NCBI RefSeq assembly: GCF_020099275.1
Contig: NZ_CP083646.1
Coordinates: 496,001 to 560,000 of the forward strand
DNA from: Corynebacterium falsenii
GTDB taxonomy: Bacteria > Actinomycetota > Actinomycetes > Mycobacteriales > Mycobacteriaceae
Length of the DNA: 64,000 bases
Direction: 5' to 3'
In this document: piece after piece, positions 43,654 to 52,360 of the stretch
Position numbering within the stretch: position 1 is the first letter of the stretch
How the letters are laid out: every line of letters starts with the position of its first letter
Made by a program: the position numbers and the translations under genes
Notes under the pieces: generated by a model
The model's database searches: none
What the model was told of the DNA's origin: nothing
What the model saw: the letters and a program-made list of their open reading frames with translations, nothing else

Positions 43654-45047
43654 TCTCGCCCCTGTCACGCCGCGCCGCCGACCTCGCCGCCGCGCGCCTC
43701 ACCGCCACGGATCCCAAGGTCACGGGCGAGTGGTCGAGCCCCCTGTCGTGGCGTCAACCCATCCACACCGTTTACATCCCGGCGTCGACCTTCTTTCTCG
43801 ACGCCACACCCCACCCGCCCCACACCCTCCCGCAGCGGTGGGGCCAGCAGATAGTGGATGTGTTGCAGGAGCGCGCCGGGGAGTCAGCGTCGGCCGCCGA
43901 TGCGGCCCGTGACCTGGCAGAATCCCTGGGCGTGGAGGATCCACAGCGCGTGGCAAGCCTAGCCGTGGACAAGCTGCTGCGCGAGCCGATCGAGGACGTG
44001 CGCATCGACTTCGAGGACGGTTTCACCCAGCGCGGGGTGCCTTCCGAGCGCCGAGATCAGCAGGAGTCCGATTTCGCTGCCCGGGCCGCCGACCTGCTCG
44101 CGGACTGGCTCCTCGACGGCGGGACGGGAGTGCCGCCGTTTTGCGGTATCCGATTCAAGTCCTTCGACCCGCTGGTGCGCGAGCGGGGCATCGATACGCT
44201 CATCACCGTCCTCACCGGGCTACACGAGCGAGGCGTGCTGCAGGCGTTGTACCGCCCAGATTCGCCGCGCTTCGACCCCCGCGCCCTGCGGCTGACGTTC
44301 CCGAAGGTGCAGGATACGTCGCAGGTAGAGGCATTGGTGGAGATCCTGCAGATGCTGGAAGCCGAGTGGGGCTTGGATGCTCGAGGCGTGCAGATCCGTT
44401 TCGAAATTCAGGTGGAAACACCCCAGGCCGTCATCGGAGATGACGGCCTGGTCGAGGCCGCGCGGATGATCAAGGCCGCGCAAGGCCGGTGCCTGTCGCT
44501 GCACTACGGCACGTACGATTACTCGGCATTCCTGGGCGTGGACCCGGCCCAGCAGTCCATGGAGCACCCCGTCGCTGATACGGCCAAGGGCCTGCTGCAG
44601 GTCGTGGCCCGCGGTCACGGGGTCGAGCTCTCCGACGGGTCCACGAACCGCATCCCCGTGGGGAGCTCGGCGGCTATGGAGCAGGCGTGGGCGCTGCACT
44701 ATCGCCTCGTCACCCGGCACCTGACCAGGGGAATTAGGCAGGGTTGGGATCTGCACCCACACCAGCTGATCACCCGGCACCTCGCTACGATTGCGTACTT
44801 CCGGCGCGACTGGGAACTGTCCGCCCGGCGTCTCAAGGCCTACGTGGCCGGGGATACCTCGGAGTGGATGGACGAGCCAGCTACCGCGAAGATGCTGGCG
44901 AGCTTCCTCCGACGCGCGCACGCCTGCGGCGCGATCGCCGACGCCGAAGTGCGCACCGCCGGAGTAACAGCAGGTCAGCTCGTGCAACTCGAGGCAACCG
45001 GGCGCCTCACCGACCATCCCACCGACCATCTCACCAACCAGGAGTAA
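43650..45047 (+). CDS. DUF6986 / HpcH-CitE-type aldolase-like protein
   Basis: A 465-residue protein resembling the DUF6986 group within the HpcH/CitE-type TIM-barrel superfamily, which includes citrate lyase beta and malate-synthase-like enzymes. The metal-ligand motifs are visible: IDFEDG at residues 119-124 (as LEDAV in CitE) and IQVETPQAV near 253-261, plus HYGTYDYSAFLG near 289-300 (the FGTDDL-like motif). No activity is established. Sitting among allantoin genes, it might handle glyoxylate or ureidoglycolate, the end products of allantoicase, for which no other enzyme is present here. It overlaps the permease gene by 4 bp and precedes allantoinase by 9 bp. Confidence 0.78.
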   Translation: MISPLSRRAADLAAARLTATDPKVTGEWSSPLSWRQPIHTVYIPASTFFLDATPHPPHTLPQRWGQQIVDVLQERAGESASAADAARDLAESLGVEDPQRVASLAVDKLLREPIEDVRIDFEDGFTQRGVPSERRDQQESDFAARAADLLADWLLDGGTGVPPFCGIRFKSFDPLVRERGIDTLITVLTGLHERGVLQALYRPDSPRFDPRALRLTFPKVQDTSQVEALVEILQMLEAEWGLDARGVQIRFEIQVETPQAVIGDDGLVEAARMIKAAQGRCLSLHYGTYDYSAFLGVDPAQQSMEHPVADTAKGLLQVVARGHGVELSDGSTNRIPVGSSAAMEQAWALHYRLVTRHLTRGIRQGWDLHPHQLITRHLATIAYFRRDWELSARRLKAYVAGDTSEWMDEPATAKMLASFLRRAHACGAIADAEVRTAGVTAGQLVQLEATGRLTDHPTDHLTNQE

Positions 45048-45056
45048 TTTCCCACT

Positions 45057-46640
45057 ATGACAGTGCAGATCTTCCGTGCTCGGCGCGCGGTCATCGGATA
45101 CCCAGAGGTCCATGAATCACCGGTGACGGTGGTGGTGCGTGGTGGCGTCGTCGAGAAAATCTATGAGGGAGGCTCCGCCGAGATCACCAGCGCCGACCTC
45201 CCCGGCACCGCCGACGCCGAGATCATCACCATTCCCGACGATCAGATTCTGCTGCCCGGCCTGGTGGACACGCACGTGCACGTCAACGAGCCGGGGCGCA
45301 CGGACTGGGAAGGGTTCGTCAGCGTCACCCGGGCCGCAGCGGCCGGAGGCGTGACCACGCTGCTGGACATGCCGCTGAACTCGATCCCCTCGACTGTGAC
45401 GATGGATGCGCTGCGCACCAAGCGCGACATCGCGCAGGACAAAGCCAAGATCAGCGTGGGTTTCTGGGGTGGCGTGGTGCCGGAGAATCTCGGCACTGGA
45501 GAGCTGCGCGAGCTGTGGGATACGGGGCGCGTGTTCGGCTTCAAGTGCTTCCTGCTGCACTCAGGCGTGGACGAATTCCGGCCTCTCACACCGATCCAGC
45601 TACAGCGCGCGATGGAGGAAATTGCGGACTTCGATGGGCTGCTCATCGTCCACGCCGAGGACTCCGAGACCATCGAACGCGCCGAACAGGAGCAGCAGGG
45701 CCGCGGCGGGATTACGCAGGTCTATGCGACATTCGAGGCGTCCCGACCACCGGAGGCCGAGCGAACCGCCATTGAAACGGTAATCGACGCCGCCGAGCGC
45801 ACCGGCTGCCGGGCGCACATCCTGCACCTCTCGGACGCGGGCTCGCTGGAGCTACTGCGGGATGCGCAGCGCCGAGGGGTGCGCATCACCGCGGAGACAT
45901 GCCCGCATTACCTGTCGCTGTTCAGTGAGGAAATCCAGAACGGCGCGACCCAGTACAAGTGCTGCCCGCCGATCCGCACCGCAGGTAACCGCGAGCGGCT
46001 GTGGGCCGGGCTAGTGGATGGGGTGATCTCCACGGTGGTCTCGGATCACTCGCCGTGCACCGCGGAGCTGAAGAAGTTCGCCACCGCCGCTCCCGCGCCG
46101 TTCTCCGCCATGGACGCCGAAGGCACCAACCTCGGCGGCGCCGGCGCAGACGGCCGCGGCTCCGAAGGCAGCTTCGGGCAAGCCTGGGGAGGCGTGGCAT
46201 CCGTGCAGCTTGGGCTGCCCGTCGTGTGGTCACAGGCCCGCCTGCGTGGACTGGGGCTCACGGACGTGGTGCGCTGGATGTGCACCAACCCAGCACGGTG
46301 GTGCGGCCTCACCGACCGTGGCGCGATCGTCCCCGGCGCGCGTGCTGACTTCGTGGCCGTCAGCGCAGATGACGCCTTCGTTGTGCTCCCAGACAAACTC
46401 CACCACAAGAACAAGGTCTCCGCGTACGCCCAGCGCGCCCTGGCCGGGGTAGTGCACACCACCTGGGTCGCCGGGGAGGTCGTGTACACAGCTGATGCTG
46501 CACGTCCCACGGACTCGGCAGCCCAGGCGGACACCGCTACCTTCCCCGGGGGCACACCGCCTCTCGTCGATAGGCCGGATGCGGTGGGGGAGCATGGTGG
46601 CGTCGACGCTAAAACACACAACGGTGGACAAGGAAACTAG
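45057..46640 (+). CDS. allB: Allantoinase
   Basis: A 527-residue zinc amidohydrolase that opens allantoin to allantoate. Metal and substrate motifs are seen in order: HVHVNEPGRTDWEGF near residues 72-86, the carboxylated-Lys region GFKCFLLHSG near 160-170, HAED near 199, HILHLSDAGS near 257, and DHSPCT near 333. It is about 70 residues longer than common AllB proteins, mostly from a Thr/Pro/Ala-rich C-terminal tail that includes a translated copy of the dispersed GTGGCGTCGA motif (VGEHGGVDAK). Allantoicase follows after 4 bp. Confidence 0.93.
   Translation: MTVQIFRARRAVIGYPEVHESPVTVVVRGGVVEKIYEGGSAEITSADLPGTADAEIITIPDDQILLPGLVDTHVHVNEPGRTDWEGFVSVTRAAAAGGVTTLLDMPLNSIPSTVTMDALRTKRDIAQDKAKISVGFWGGVVPENLGTGELRELWDTGRVFGFKCFLLHSGVDEFRPLTPIQLQRAMEEIADFDGLLIVHAEDSETIERAEQEQQGRGGITQVYATFEASRPPEAERTAIETVIDAAERTGCRAHILHLSDAGSLELLRDAQRRGVRITAETCPHYLSLFSEEIQNGATQYKCCPPIRTAGNRERLWAGLVDGVISTVVSDHSPCTAELKKFATAAPAPFSAMDAEGTNLGGAGADGRGSEGSFGQAWGGVASVQLGLPVVWSQARLRGLGLTDVVRWMCTNPARWCGLTDRGAIVPGARADFVAVSADDAFVVLPDKLHHKNKVSAYAQRALAGVVHTTWVAGEVVYTADAARPTDSAAQADTATFPGGTPPLVDRPDAVGEHGGVDAKTHNGGQGN
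46587..46606 (+). repeat. Dispersed GTGGCGTCGA motif, extended copy
   Basis: A longer copy in the allantoinase tail, GGGGAGCATG directly before GTGGCGTCGA; it adds the peptide GEHGGVDAK. It is identical to the copy at 49917 except for one base in the shared 20-base block. Confidence 0.65.
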
Positions 46641-46644
46641 GAAC

Positions 46645-47796
46645 ATGAGCACACCCCAGGACTTCGAAAACTACCCCGACCTGGCCAATCGCCAGCTCGC
46701 GGGATCAGTGATCTGGGCCAGCGACGAGTCCTTCGCCGAGCGCGAGAACCTCATCATGCCCCACGACCCCGCCTTCGACCCCGCCCTGTTCGGCAACAAA
46801 GGCAAGGTCTACGACGGCTGGGAAACACGCCGGCGCCGCCACGAGGAAATTGGCCACAACGATGCCGCCATCGTCCGCCTCGGCGTGCCCGGCCACATCC
46901 GCGGCGTGGTCGTAGACACCTCCTGGTTCACCGGCAACTACCCGCCGCAGTTCGCGGTCAAGGGCATCTGCATTGACGACTACCTCCCCGCAGACGAGAT
47001 CGCCGCGCTGCCCGATAGTGAGTGGTTCGACCTGGTTGGCGTCACCGACGCGCAGGGCGATACGCGGCACGCCGTGGCCATCGACCCGGACAGTGCGGCC
47101 GGGCAGACGCGGGTCACGCACGTGAAGCTCATCATGATTCCGGACGGTGGCATCGCTCGCCTGCGCGTCCACGGCATCCCCGCGCCGAATCCGCAGTTCC
47201 TGGGGTCCACGGTGGACCTCGCGGCGATCGAGCACGGCGGGTGGGTCACCGAATGTTCCAACATGTTCTACTCCTCGCCGAACCAGATCTTGAGCCTCGG
47301 CCGGGCGATCAATATGGGTGGGGGTTGGGAAAATGCTCGACGCCGCAATGGTGGCAACGACCATGTCGTCATCCGGCTGGCTGGGGAGAGCGTCCCGGAG
47401 TTCGTGGAGGTGGATACGAGCTACTTCGTGTTCAACGCGCCGGGGGAGATCCGGCTGACCGGGTGGAACGCTGGCGGTGATGTGGATGCTGATGGCAGTG
47501 CTGGCGTGGATGCTGATGGCAGCGATGGCGGTGCGAGCAGTGCTGGTGTGGATGCTGATGGCAGTGATGGCAGTGCTGGTAGCAATGCTGGGCCCGAGAT
47601 CATCGAATTGGTATCCAAGCGCCGGGTTCTGCCGGACACGCGCCACCGATTCGCGGTATCCGAGGAAGCCCGCGACCTTCCGATTACCCACGTGCGTCTG
47701 GACGTGTACCCGGACGGAGGCTTGGCACGGCTGCGCGTGTTTGGCTCGTTGACGGGTGCGGGGTTGCGCGAGCTCGAGGCGCGCTGGGAACGCTGA
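46645..47796 (+). CDS. alc: Allantoicase
   Basis: A 383-residue two-repeat beta-jelly protein that hydrolyses allantoate to ureidoglycolate and urea. The first repeat carries GKVYDGWETRRRR and VVDTSWFTGNYPP (about residues 50-105), and the second carries GWENARRRNGGNDHVVIRLAG and VEVDTSYFVFNAPGEIRL (about 230-275). A low-complexity insert of some 43 residues (about 276-318, DADGSAGVDADGSDGG and so on) separates the second repeat from its C-terminal strands (PDTRHRF). It is encoded by tandem DNA repeats at 47482-47564, so this protein is about 45 residues longer than usual. It follows allantoinase by 4 bp, after which comes a 400-bp gap. Confidence 0.93.
   Translation: MSTPQDFENYPDLANRQLAGSVIWASDESFAERENLIMPHDPAFDPALFGNKGKVYDGWETRRRRHEEIGHNDAAIVRLGVPGHIRGVVVDTSWFTGNYPPQFAVKGICIDDYLPADEIAALPDSEWFDLVGVTDAQGDTRHAVAIDPDSAAGQTRVTHVKLIMIPDGGIARLRVHGIPAPNPQFLGSTVDLAAIEHGGWVTECSNMFYSSPNQILSLGRAINMGGGWENARRRNGGNDHVVIRLAGESVPEFVEVDTSYFVFNAPGEIRLTGWNAGGDVDADGSAGVDADGSDGGASSAGVDADGSDGSAGSNAGPEIIELVSKRRVLPDTRHRFAVSEEARDLPITHVRLDVYPDGGLARLRVFGSLTGAGLRELEARWER
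47482..47564 (+). repeat. Coding tandem repeat in allantoicase
   Basis: The 17-base unit GTGGATGCTGATGGCAG occurs at 47482, 47506 and 47548, in frame, encoding VDADGS. Likely expansion sequence in a loop of the protein. Confidence 0.8.
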
Positions 47797-48203
47797 ATTG
47801 CTGCGTGGTGGAAGCATTCGATGCGTTGAGGGCTTCCCGGAACGTGCAATGCTGTTCCACGTCGAGGCTGTGTGGGGGTCCTGAGATGCCAATGGAGATT
47901 TGGTCAGATTTTGTCAAGGCAAAACTACGTAAAAACCTGCTTTTTGCTTAGTTCTGCCTTGACCAAAATTGCACTTTTCCCTTGACGGGGTCATTGACGC
48001 CACGGAAACCCCTTCTCCTTCCCCTTGACCTTTTACTTTCCAGTCCCGCCAATGCTCTGGCTCCGTTAACACCGCTGAAAACAGATCCCCGGCCATCGCT
48101 TTCTATATGTAATCGCTGTTTAACTGCTGCGAAACATTCATCGATCAGACTTATCCCTATCGGCGCAACACCGGCCCCGATGATGAGATGAGGAGACCTG
48201 ATC
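47797..48203. other. Intergenic region between the two purine blocks
   Basis: A 407-bp gap, more AT-rich than its surroundings, with a 20-bp-arm imperfect hairpin at 47908-47969 and no gene seen. The promoter of the NCS2 permease block is probably in the right half, and the hairpin may end the allantoicase transcript. Confidence 0.5.
47908..47969. repeat. Imperfect 20-bp inverted repeat between the purine blocks
   Basis: The arms TTTTGTCAAGGCAAAACTA and, inverted, TTTTGGTCAAGGCAGAACTA pair with one indel and one mismatch around a 21-base loop that itself contains AAAAA and TTTTT. It may be a terminator, a protein-binding site or a mobile-element remnant. Confidence 0.55.
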
Positions 48204-49991
48204 ATGACAACCGGAGACAGCCTGGCATTAGCCACAGCGAGACTTGAAGCAGCCGCAGCGAAAGCCCGAGCCCGCGCAGAGGCTGAGCGCACGATCTGGG
48301 CCAGCGCTACAAATCGAGTGAAGTCCGGGGTAACTACAGCGAGGTCGAGGGTCTCCATGCGTCGCAGCTCCACCGCCACGGCCTCCACCGCCACGGCCTC
48401 CACCGCCACGGCCTCCACCGCCACGGCCTCCACCGCCACGGCCTCCACCGCTGCGACCACCACCCCGGCCACCACTTCGACTACCGCCATGGCAAACACC
48501 ACAACAGCGGCCACCACCGCTGCAACCCCCAACACCCCGCACCCCGTGGACCAGCGCCCACCCTTCGGCAAGCTTTTCATCCTCGGCCTCCAGCACGTCC
48601 TCGCCATGTACGCAGGCGCCGTGGCCGTGCCGCTGATCGTCGGCGGAGCCATGGTCGCCGCGGGCAAGCTGCAGCAGTCCGATATCCACCACCTCATCGT
48701 CGCGGACCTGTTCGTGGCAGGCATCGCCTCCATCATCCAGTCCGTCGGCTTCTGGAAGTTCGGCTCACGCCTTCCGCTGATCCAGGGCGTGTCCTTCGTA
48801 TCCGTGGCCCCCATGATCGCCATCGGAAGCCAATTCGGAGTGCAGGCCATCTACGGCTCCGTCATCACCACTGGCCTCATCATGATCGCCGTGGCCCCCG
48901 TGTTCTCGAAGATCGTCAAGTACTTCCCGGCGATTGTCACCGGCACCATCATGACGATCATTGGTCTTTCCCTCATGAAGGTCCCCGCCGGCTGGATCGT
49001 CTCGGACAAGATGGCCCCGAACCTCAGCGGCGGCCTGAACTTCCTCCTCGCCCTGGTCACGCTCCTCACGGTCGTTGTCATTCACCGCTTTTCTTCCGCC
49101 AGCTGGCGCCCCATGGCGATCCTCGGCGGCGTGATCGTCGGCACCATCGTCGCGCAGCTCTTCGGCGCCACGAACTGGACTGAGATGCACAAGGCCGAGT
49201 GGATCGGCGTGCCCACTCCCTTCCAGTTTGGCCTTCCCACCTTCCAGATCGGCGCGATCCTCACCATGGCCATCGTGGGCCTCGTCATTATGACGGAAAC
49301 CACGGGCGACATCATCGCCGTCGGCAAGATCACCGGCCGCCCCGCAAGCAAGCAGGTGCTCGGCAACGGCCTGCGCGCCGACGGCCTGTCCACCCTCCTC
49401 GGCGGCGTGTTCAACACGTTCCCCTACACGGCATTCGCGCAGAACGTGGGCTTGGTGAGCCTCTCCCGCGTGTTCTCCCGCTTCGTGGTGACCGCCTCGG
49501 GCGTGATCCTCATTGCCCTCGGCTTGCTGCCGAAGCTCGGTGGCGCCGTGGCCGCGATCCCCACCCCGGTTCTCGGCGGCGCGGGCATCGCGCTGTTCGG
49601 CATGATTACCGCCTCGGGCATCCGCACCCTTGCCAGCATCGAATGGAATGAGACCCGCGCTCTCATCGTCGGCGTGTCTGTGTCCATCGCCCTGTTGCCC
49701 TCTATTTCTTCTGGTTTTTACGACGCCCTACCGAAGACCTTCGCCATGATCCTTGATTCGGGAATCACGATGGGCGCAATCAGCATTATCCTTCTGAACT
49801 TGCTGATTAACCGCCAAGGCAATGGTCATGTGGACGAGACCATGGGTGCGGAGACCACCCCGCTGGGCGCAGCCGAGGTCAGCGCAGAGCTGGCCAGCGA
49901 GGCGGACGCTGAGGTGGGGGAGCCTGGTGGCGTCGAGAAAAAGACGGCGACCGAGACCAAGCGCGCGCTCGAAGGGGCGGGCACGCCATGA
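48204..49991 (+). CDS. NCS2-family urate/xanthine permease with repetitive N-terminus
   Basis: A 595-residue membrane transporter of the nucleobase-ascorbate (NCS2) family with about 12-14 helices; QHVLAMYAG near residue 132 and ETTGDIIAVGKITGR near 373 are signature motifs, the latter typical of urate/xanthine carriers. A cytoplasmic N-terminal extension of about 115 residues is unusual and contains STATA repeated five times, encoded by a 15-bp tandem repeat (48368-48442). A GAGGAGAC ribosome site supports the ATG at 48204. It is the first gene of the guanine/urate block. The C-terminal tail contains a copy of the dispersed GTGGCGTCGA motif (GEPGGVEKK). Confidence 0.88.
   Translation: MTTGDSLALATARLEAAAAKARARAEAERTIWASATNRVKSGVTTARSRVSMRRSSTATASTATASTATASTATASTATASTAATTTPATTSTTAMANTTTAATTAATPNTPHPVDQRPPFGKLFILGLQHVLAMYAGAVAVPLIVGGAMVAAGKLQQSDIHHLIVADLFVAGIASIIQSVGFWKFGSRLPLIQGVSFVSVAPMIAIGSQFGVQAIYGSVITTGLIMIAVAPVFSKIVKYFPAIVTGTIMTIIGLSLMKVPAGWIVSDKMAPNLSGGLNFLLALVTLLTVVVIHRFSSASWRPMAILGGVIVGTIVAQLFGATNWTEMHKAEWIGVPTPFQFGLPTFQIGAILTMAIVGLVIMTETTGDIIAVGKITGRPASKQVLGNGLRADGLSTLLGGVFNTFPYTAFAQNVGLVSLSRVFSRFVVTASGVILIALGLLPKLGGAVAAIPTPVLGGAGIALFGMITASGIRTLASIEWNETRALIVGVSVSIALLPSISSGFYDALPKTFAMILDSGITMGAISIILLNLLINRQGNGHVDETMGAETTPLGAAEVSAELASEADAEVGEPGGVEKKTATETKRALEGAGTP
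48368..48451 (+). repeat. 15-bp coding tandem repeat in the NCS2 permease
   Basis: The unit CTCCACCGCCACGGC is repeated five times exactly (48368-48442) plus a partial sixth copy, in frame, encoding STATA repeats. Such perfect repeats are prone to slippage, and copy number may differ between strains. Confidence 0.9.
49917..49936 (+). repeat. Dispersed GTGGCGTCGA motif, extended copy
   Basis: A longer copy in the NCS2 permease tail, GGGGAGCCTG before GTGGCGTCGA, then an A-rich run. It encodes GEPGGVEKK, close to the peptide in allantoinase (GEHGGVDAK) and guanine deaminase (GEAGGVEIK). Confidence 0.65.
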
Positions 49992-50106
49992 ACTCAGTGA
50001 TCACGGAGCGGTACGCGGGCTGGCCGGTGGGCCAGATCGCGCACGGGGCGTAGGGCCGCGCAGACCCCCACAACCCCGCTGAGCAACCGACCGATAAGGA
50101 CACCCT

Positions 50107-51279
50107 GTGACTACTAGCCTGCGCAGAATGGCAGGTCGTGGCGGACAGACCGCCCCGACTGCCGCAACCACCCCGACCGACAACACGCATCAAGCGCGCG
50201 AGACCAGCCAGAACCCAGGCGACCTGCCGCTGCCGCGTACCCTCACGTTCATCCCAAGTGACTGGCAGATCCTCGCCCGCTACTGGTACCCGGTGGCGCG
50301 GATTGAGGATGTCACCGAGGGGCCGATGGGCGTGACGCTGCTGGACATGCCGCTGGTGGTGTACCGCCATGAAGGTGAGATAATTGTCGCTGACGATCTC
50401 TGCCCGCACCGCGGCATGAAACTGTCCATGGGTTCGGACCAGGGCGATGGCCAGGGCATCAAGTGCCCGTACCATGGCCTGCGCTTCGGCAAGGGCGGCC
50501 GGTGCATTTCGGTTCCGGCGCACCCGGATAACAAGATCCCGGAGAAGATGCATCTGCGCTCCTACGGTGTGGTGCTGCGCTATGGATTGGTGTGGACCTG
50601 CCTGGCCGTCCGCGCCGGGGAGGCCGGTGCCGGGGAGGCGGCGGACCCCGCCGCACACATCCCGCCGGTGCCGCATTGGGACGAGCCGGAGTTCCAGCAG
50701 ATCAACTGCCCGTATATCGACGTGGAGGCCTTCGCGGGCCGCCAAGTCGAGGGCTTCTTGGACGTGGCGCATTTCCCCTTCGTCCACGCCGATTCCTTCG
50801 CCGATGCCGCCATTGAGGAAGTGCCGAACTACACCCCCGTGCTCACCGACGATGGCTTCGAGGCCGAGTACTGGTCCACCATGCCGAACGTCCCGCACGG
50901 CGTGGAGCTGGACGTTCCGGAAGGCTTCCAGTGGCTGCGGCATTTCCGGTTGCATGTGCCTTTTGCGGCGTCGTTGGTGGTGCATTTCCCCGGGGGAGCG
51001 CGGTTGTCGATGCTCAACGCCGCGAGCCCCGTCTCGGCGAAAAAGACTCGGCTGTTCGACGCCCGCTGCCGCAACTTCGACACCGACCAGCCCGTGCAGG
51101 ACGTCTACGACTTCAACCGCCAAGTCTTCGAGGAAGACCGCGCGATGGTGGAGGCCCAGAAGCCGGAGAACCTCCCGCTCGATCCGAAGCTGGAGGTGCA
51201 CATCCCCGCGGACAAGTCGTCCATCGCGTACCGGCGGGCGTTGCGCGCCCTCGGCCTGTCTGAGTTCTTCACGGCGTAA
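50107..51279 (+). CDS. Rieske non-heme iron oxygenase subunit in the purine block
   Basis: A 390-residue Rieske oxygenase of the VanA/PaO-like type. The 2Fe-2S ligands are CPHRG (Cys99, His101) and CPYHG (Cys120, His123); the mononuclear iron site has GFLDVAHFPFVH (Asp219, His222, His227). These enzymes hydroxylate, demethylate or cleave ring substrates with O2 and electrons from a reductase. Its partner reductase is the next gene. Between a urate/xanthine permease and guanine deaminase, its substrate is plausibly a purine: xanthine, urate or a methylxanthine. This is inference. Translation starts at a GTG (50107) after AAGGAC; there is also an ATG seven codons downstream. Confidence 0.85.
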   Translation: MTTSLRRMAGRGGQTAPTAATTPTDNTHQARETSQNPGDLPLPRTLTFIPSDWQILARYWYPVARIEDVTEGPMGVTLLDMPLVVYRHEGEIIVADDLCPHRGMKLSMGSDQGDGQGIKCPYHGLRFGKGGRCISVPAHPDNKIPEKMHLRSYGVVLRYGLVWTCLAVRAGEAGAGEAADPAAHIPPVPHWDEPEFQQINCPYIDVEAFAGRQVEGFLDVAHFPFVHADSFADAAIEEVPNYTPVLTDDGFEAEYWSTMPNVPHGVELDVPEGFQWLRHFRLHVPFAASLVVHFPGGARLSMLNAASPVSAKKTRLFDARCRNFDTDQPVQDVYDFNRQVFEEDRAMVEAQKPENLPLDPKLEVHIPADKSSIAYRRALRALGLSEFFTA

Positions 51280-51289
51280 GGGGGCGAGC

Positions 51290-52360
51290 ATGACAACCAG
51301 CATGTCTGCCAGCACGCCCTCCGGCACTATTGAGGCCTACGTGCACTCCGTGACCTGGGGTGGACCGGACGTCCTCATCGTCGAACTCCGCCCCGTTACC
51401 GGCGCATTCCCGCAGGCCAGCGCGGGTTCGCACATCGATATCCATCTTCCCGTCGATGGCCGCGACGCCATTCGCCAGTACTCCCTCATCAACTCCGACG
51501 CCACACCCCAGCGCTATCTCATAGCCGTCTTTCGGGAGCCGCAGTCCCGTGGTGGCTCGCGGTTGATCCACGACGTGCTGCGCGTCGGCCACATCGTGGA
51601 CATCTCCGCGCCGCGGAACACCTTTCCGTTGGCTCGTGGGGATCACCACACCGCCGGAGGACAGCACGTGCTGCTTGGCGGCGGCATCGGGGTGACACCC
51701 CTGGCCGCCATGGCTCAGCACCTGGTCGGGGCGGGCGAGGAGTTCGAGCTGCACACGTATGCCTCCACGCGCCGGGACGCCCCGCTGGCGGACTACATCG
51801 GAAGTGTCCTTGTACCCGACCCGCCAACTGCGCCAACCGTGCCAACAGCGCCAACCGTGCCAACCGCACCAACCGCGCAGGCGGCGTGGCACCAGCACTA
51901 CTCGGACGAGGAACCCAGCTTCCGCACTGCCACCGCCCTGCCACGGAAATATCAGCCCGGTGACCACGTGTATATCTGCGGGCCGGCCGGCTTCATCGAC
52001 CATGCCGTGGCAGTAGCGCGAGACGCAGGCTGGCCGGAAGACACCATCCACGTGGAACGATTCCGGCTCTCCGAGCCGGTGGACACCACGGGCGAGGCGT
52101 TCGAGGTGGTTGCCCACTCCACGGGCGAGCGCATGCCCGTCGGCGAACAGCAGACCATTGCAGAGGTATTGGCCGATCACGGCTACCACGTGGAACTGTC
52201 CTGCGAGCAGGGCATCTGCGGGTCGTGCATCACGGGAGTGGTCTCCGGCGTGCCGGATCACCGCGATGAGGTGCAAAGCGAGGCTGAGCATCAGGCGAAC
52301 ACGCAGATCAACGTGTGTTGTTCGCGCAGTCGCTCGGCGGAGTTGGTGTTGGATCTGTAA
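51290..52360 (+). CDS. Rieske oxygenase reductase (VanB-like, flavin and 2Fe-2S)
   Basis: A 356-residue phthalate-reductase-type protein. The N-terminal flavin domain has RQYSLINSD near residues 63-71, then the NAD domain opens with GGGIGVTPLAAMA near 126 and CGPAGFIDHA, and a C-terminal plant-type 2Fe-2S ferredoxin domain has CEQGICGSC (Cys305, 310, 313) plus a later Cys near 343. It passes electrons from NAD(P)H to the Rieske oxygenase encoded immediately upstream. A repeat of PTAPTV-type residues, coded by a 9-bp tandem repeat (51824-51877), lies in the linker of the NAD domain. Guanine deaminase starts within its stop codon (TAATG). Confidence 0.9.
   Translation: MTTSMSASTPSGTIEAYVHSVTWGGPDVLIVELRPVTGAFPQASAGSHIDIHLPVDGRDAIRQYSLINSDATPQRYLIAVFREPQSRGGSRLIHDVLRVGHIVDISAPRNTFPLARGDHHTAGGQHVLLGGGIGVTPLAAMAQHLVGAGEEFELHTYASTRRDAPLADYIGSVLVPDPPTAPTVPTAPTVPTAPTAQAAWHQHYSDEEPSFRTATALPRKYQPGDHVYICGPAGFIDHAVAVARDAGWPEDTIHVERFRLSEPVDTTGEAFEVVAHSTGERMPVGEQQTIAEVLADHGYHVELSCEQGICGSCITGVVSGVPDHRDEVQSEAEHQANTQINVCCSRSRSAELVLDL
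51824..51877 (+). repeat. 9-bp coding tandem repeat in the reductase
   Basis: Six copies of a degenerate 9-base unit (consensus CCAACCGNG), in frame, encoding alternating PTA/PTV. It sits in a surface-loop position. Confidence 0.8.
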
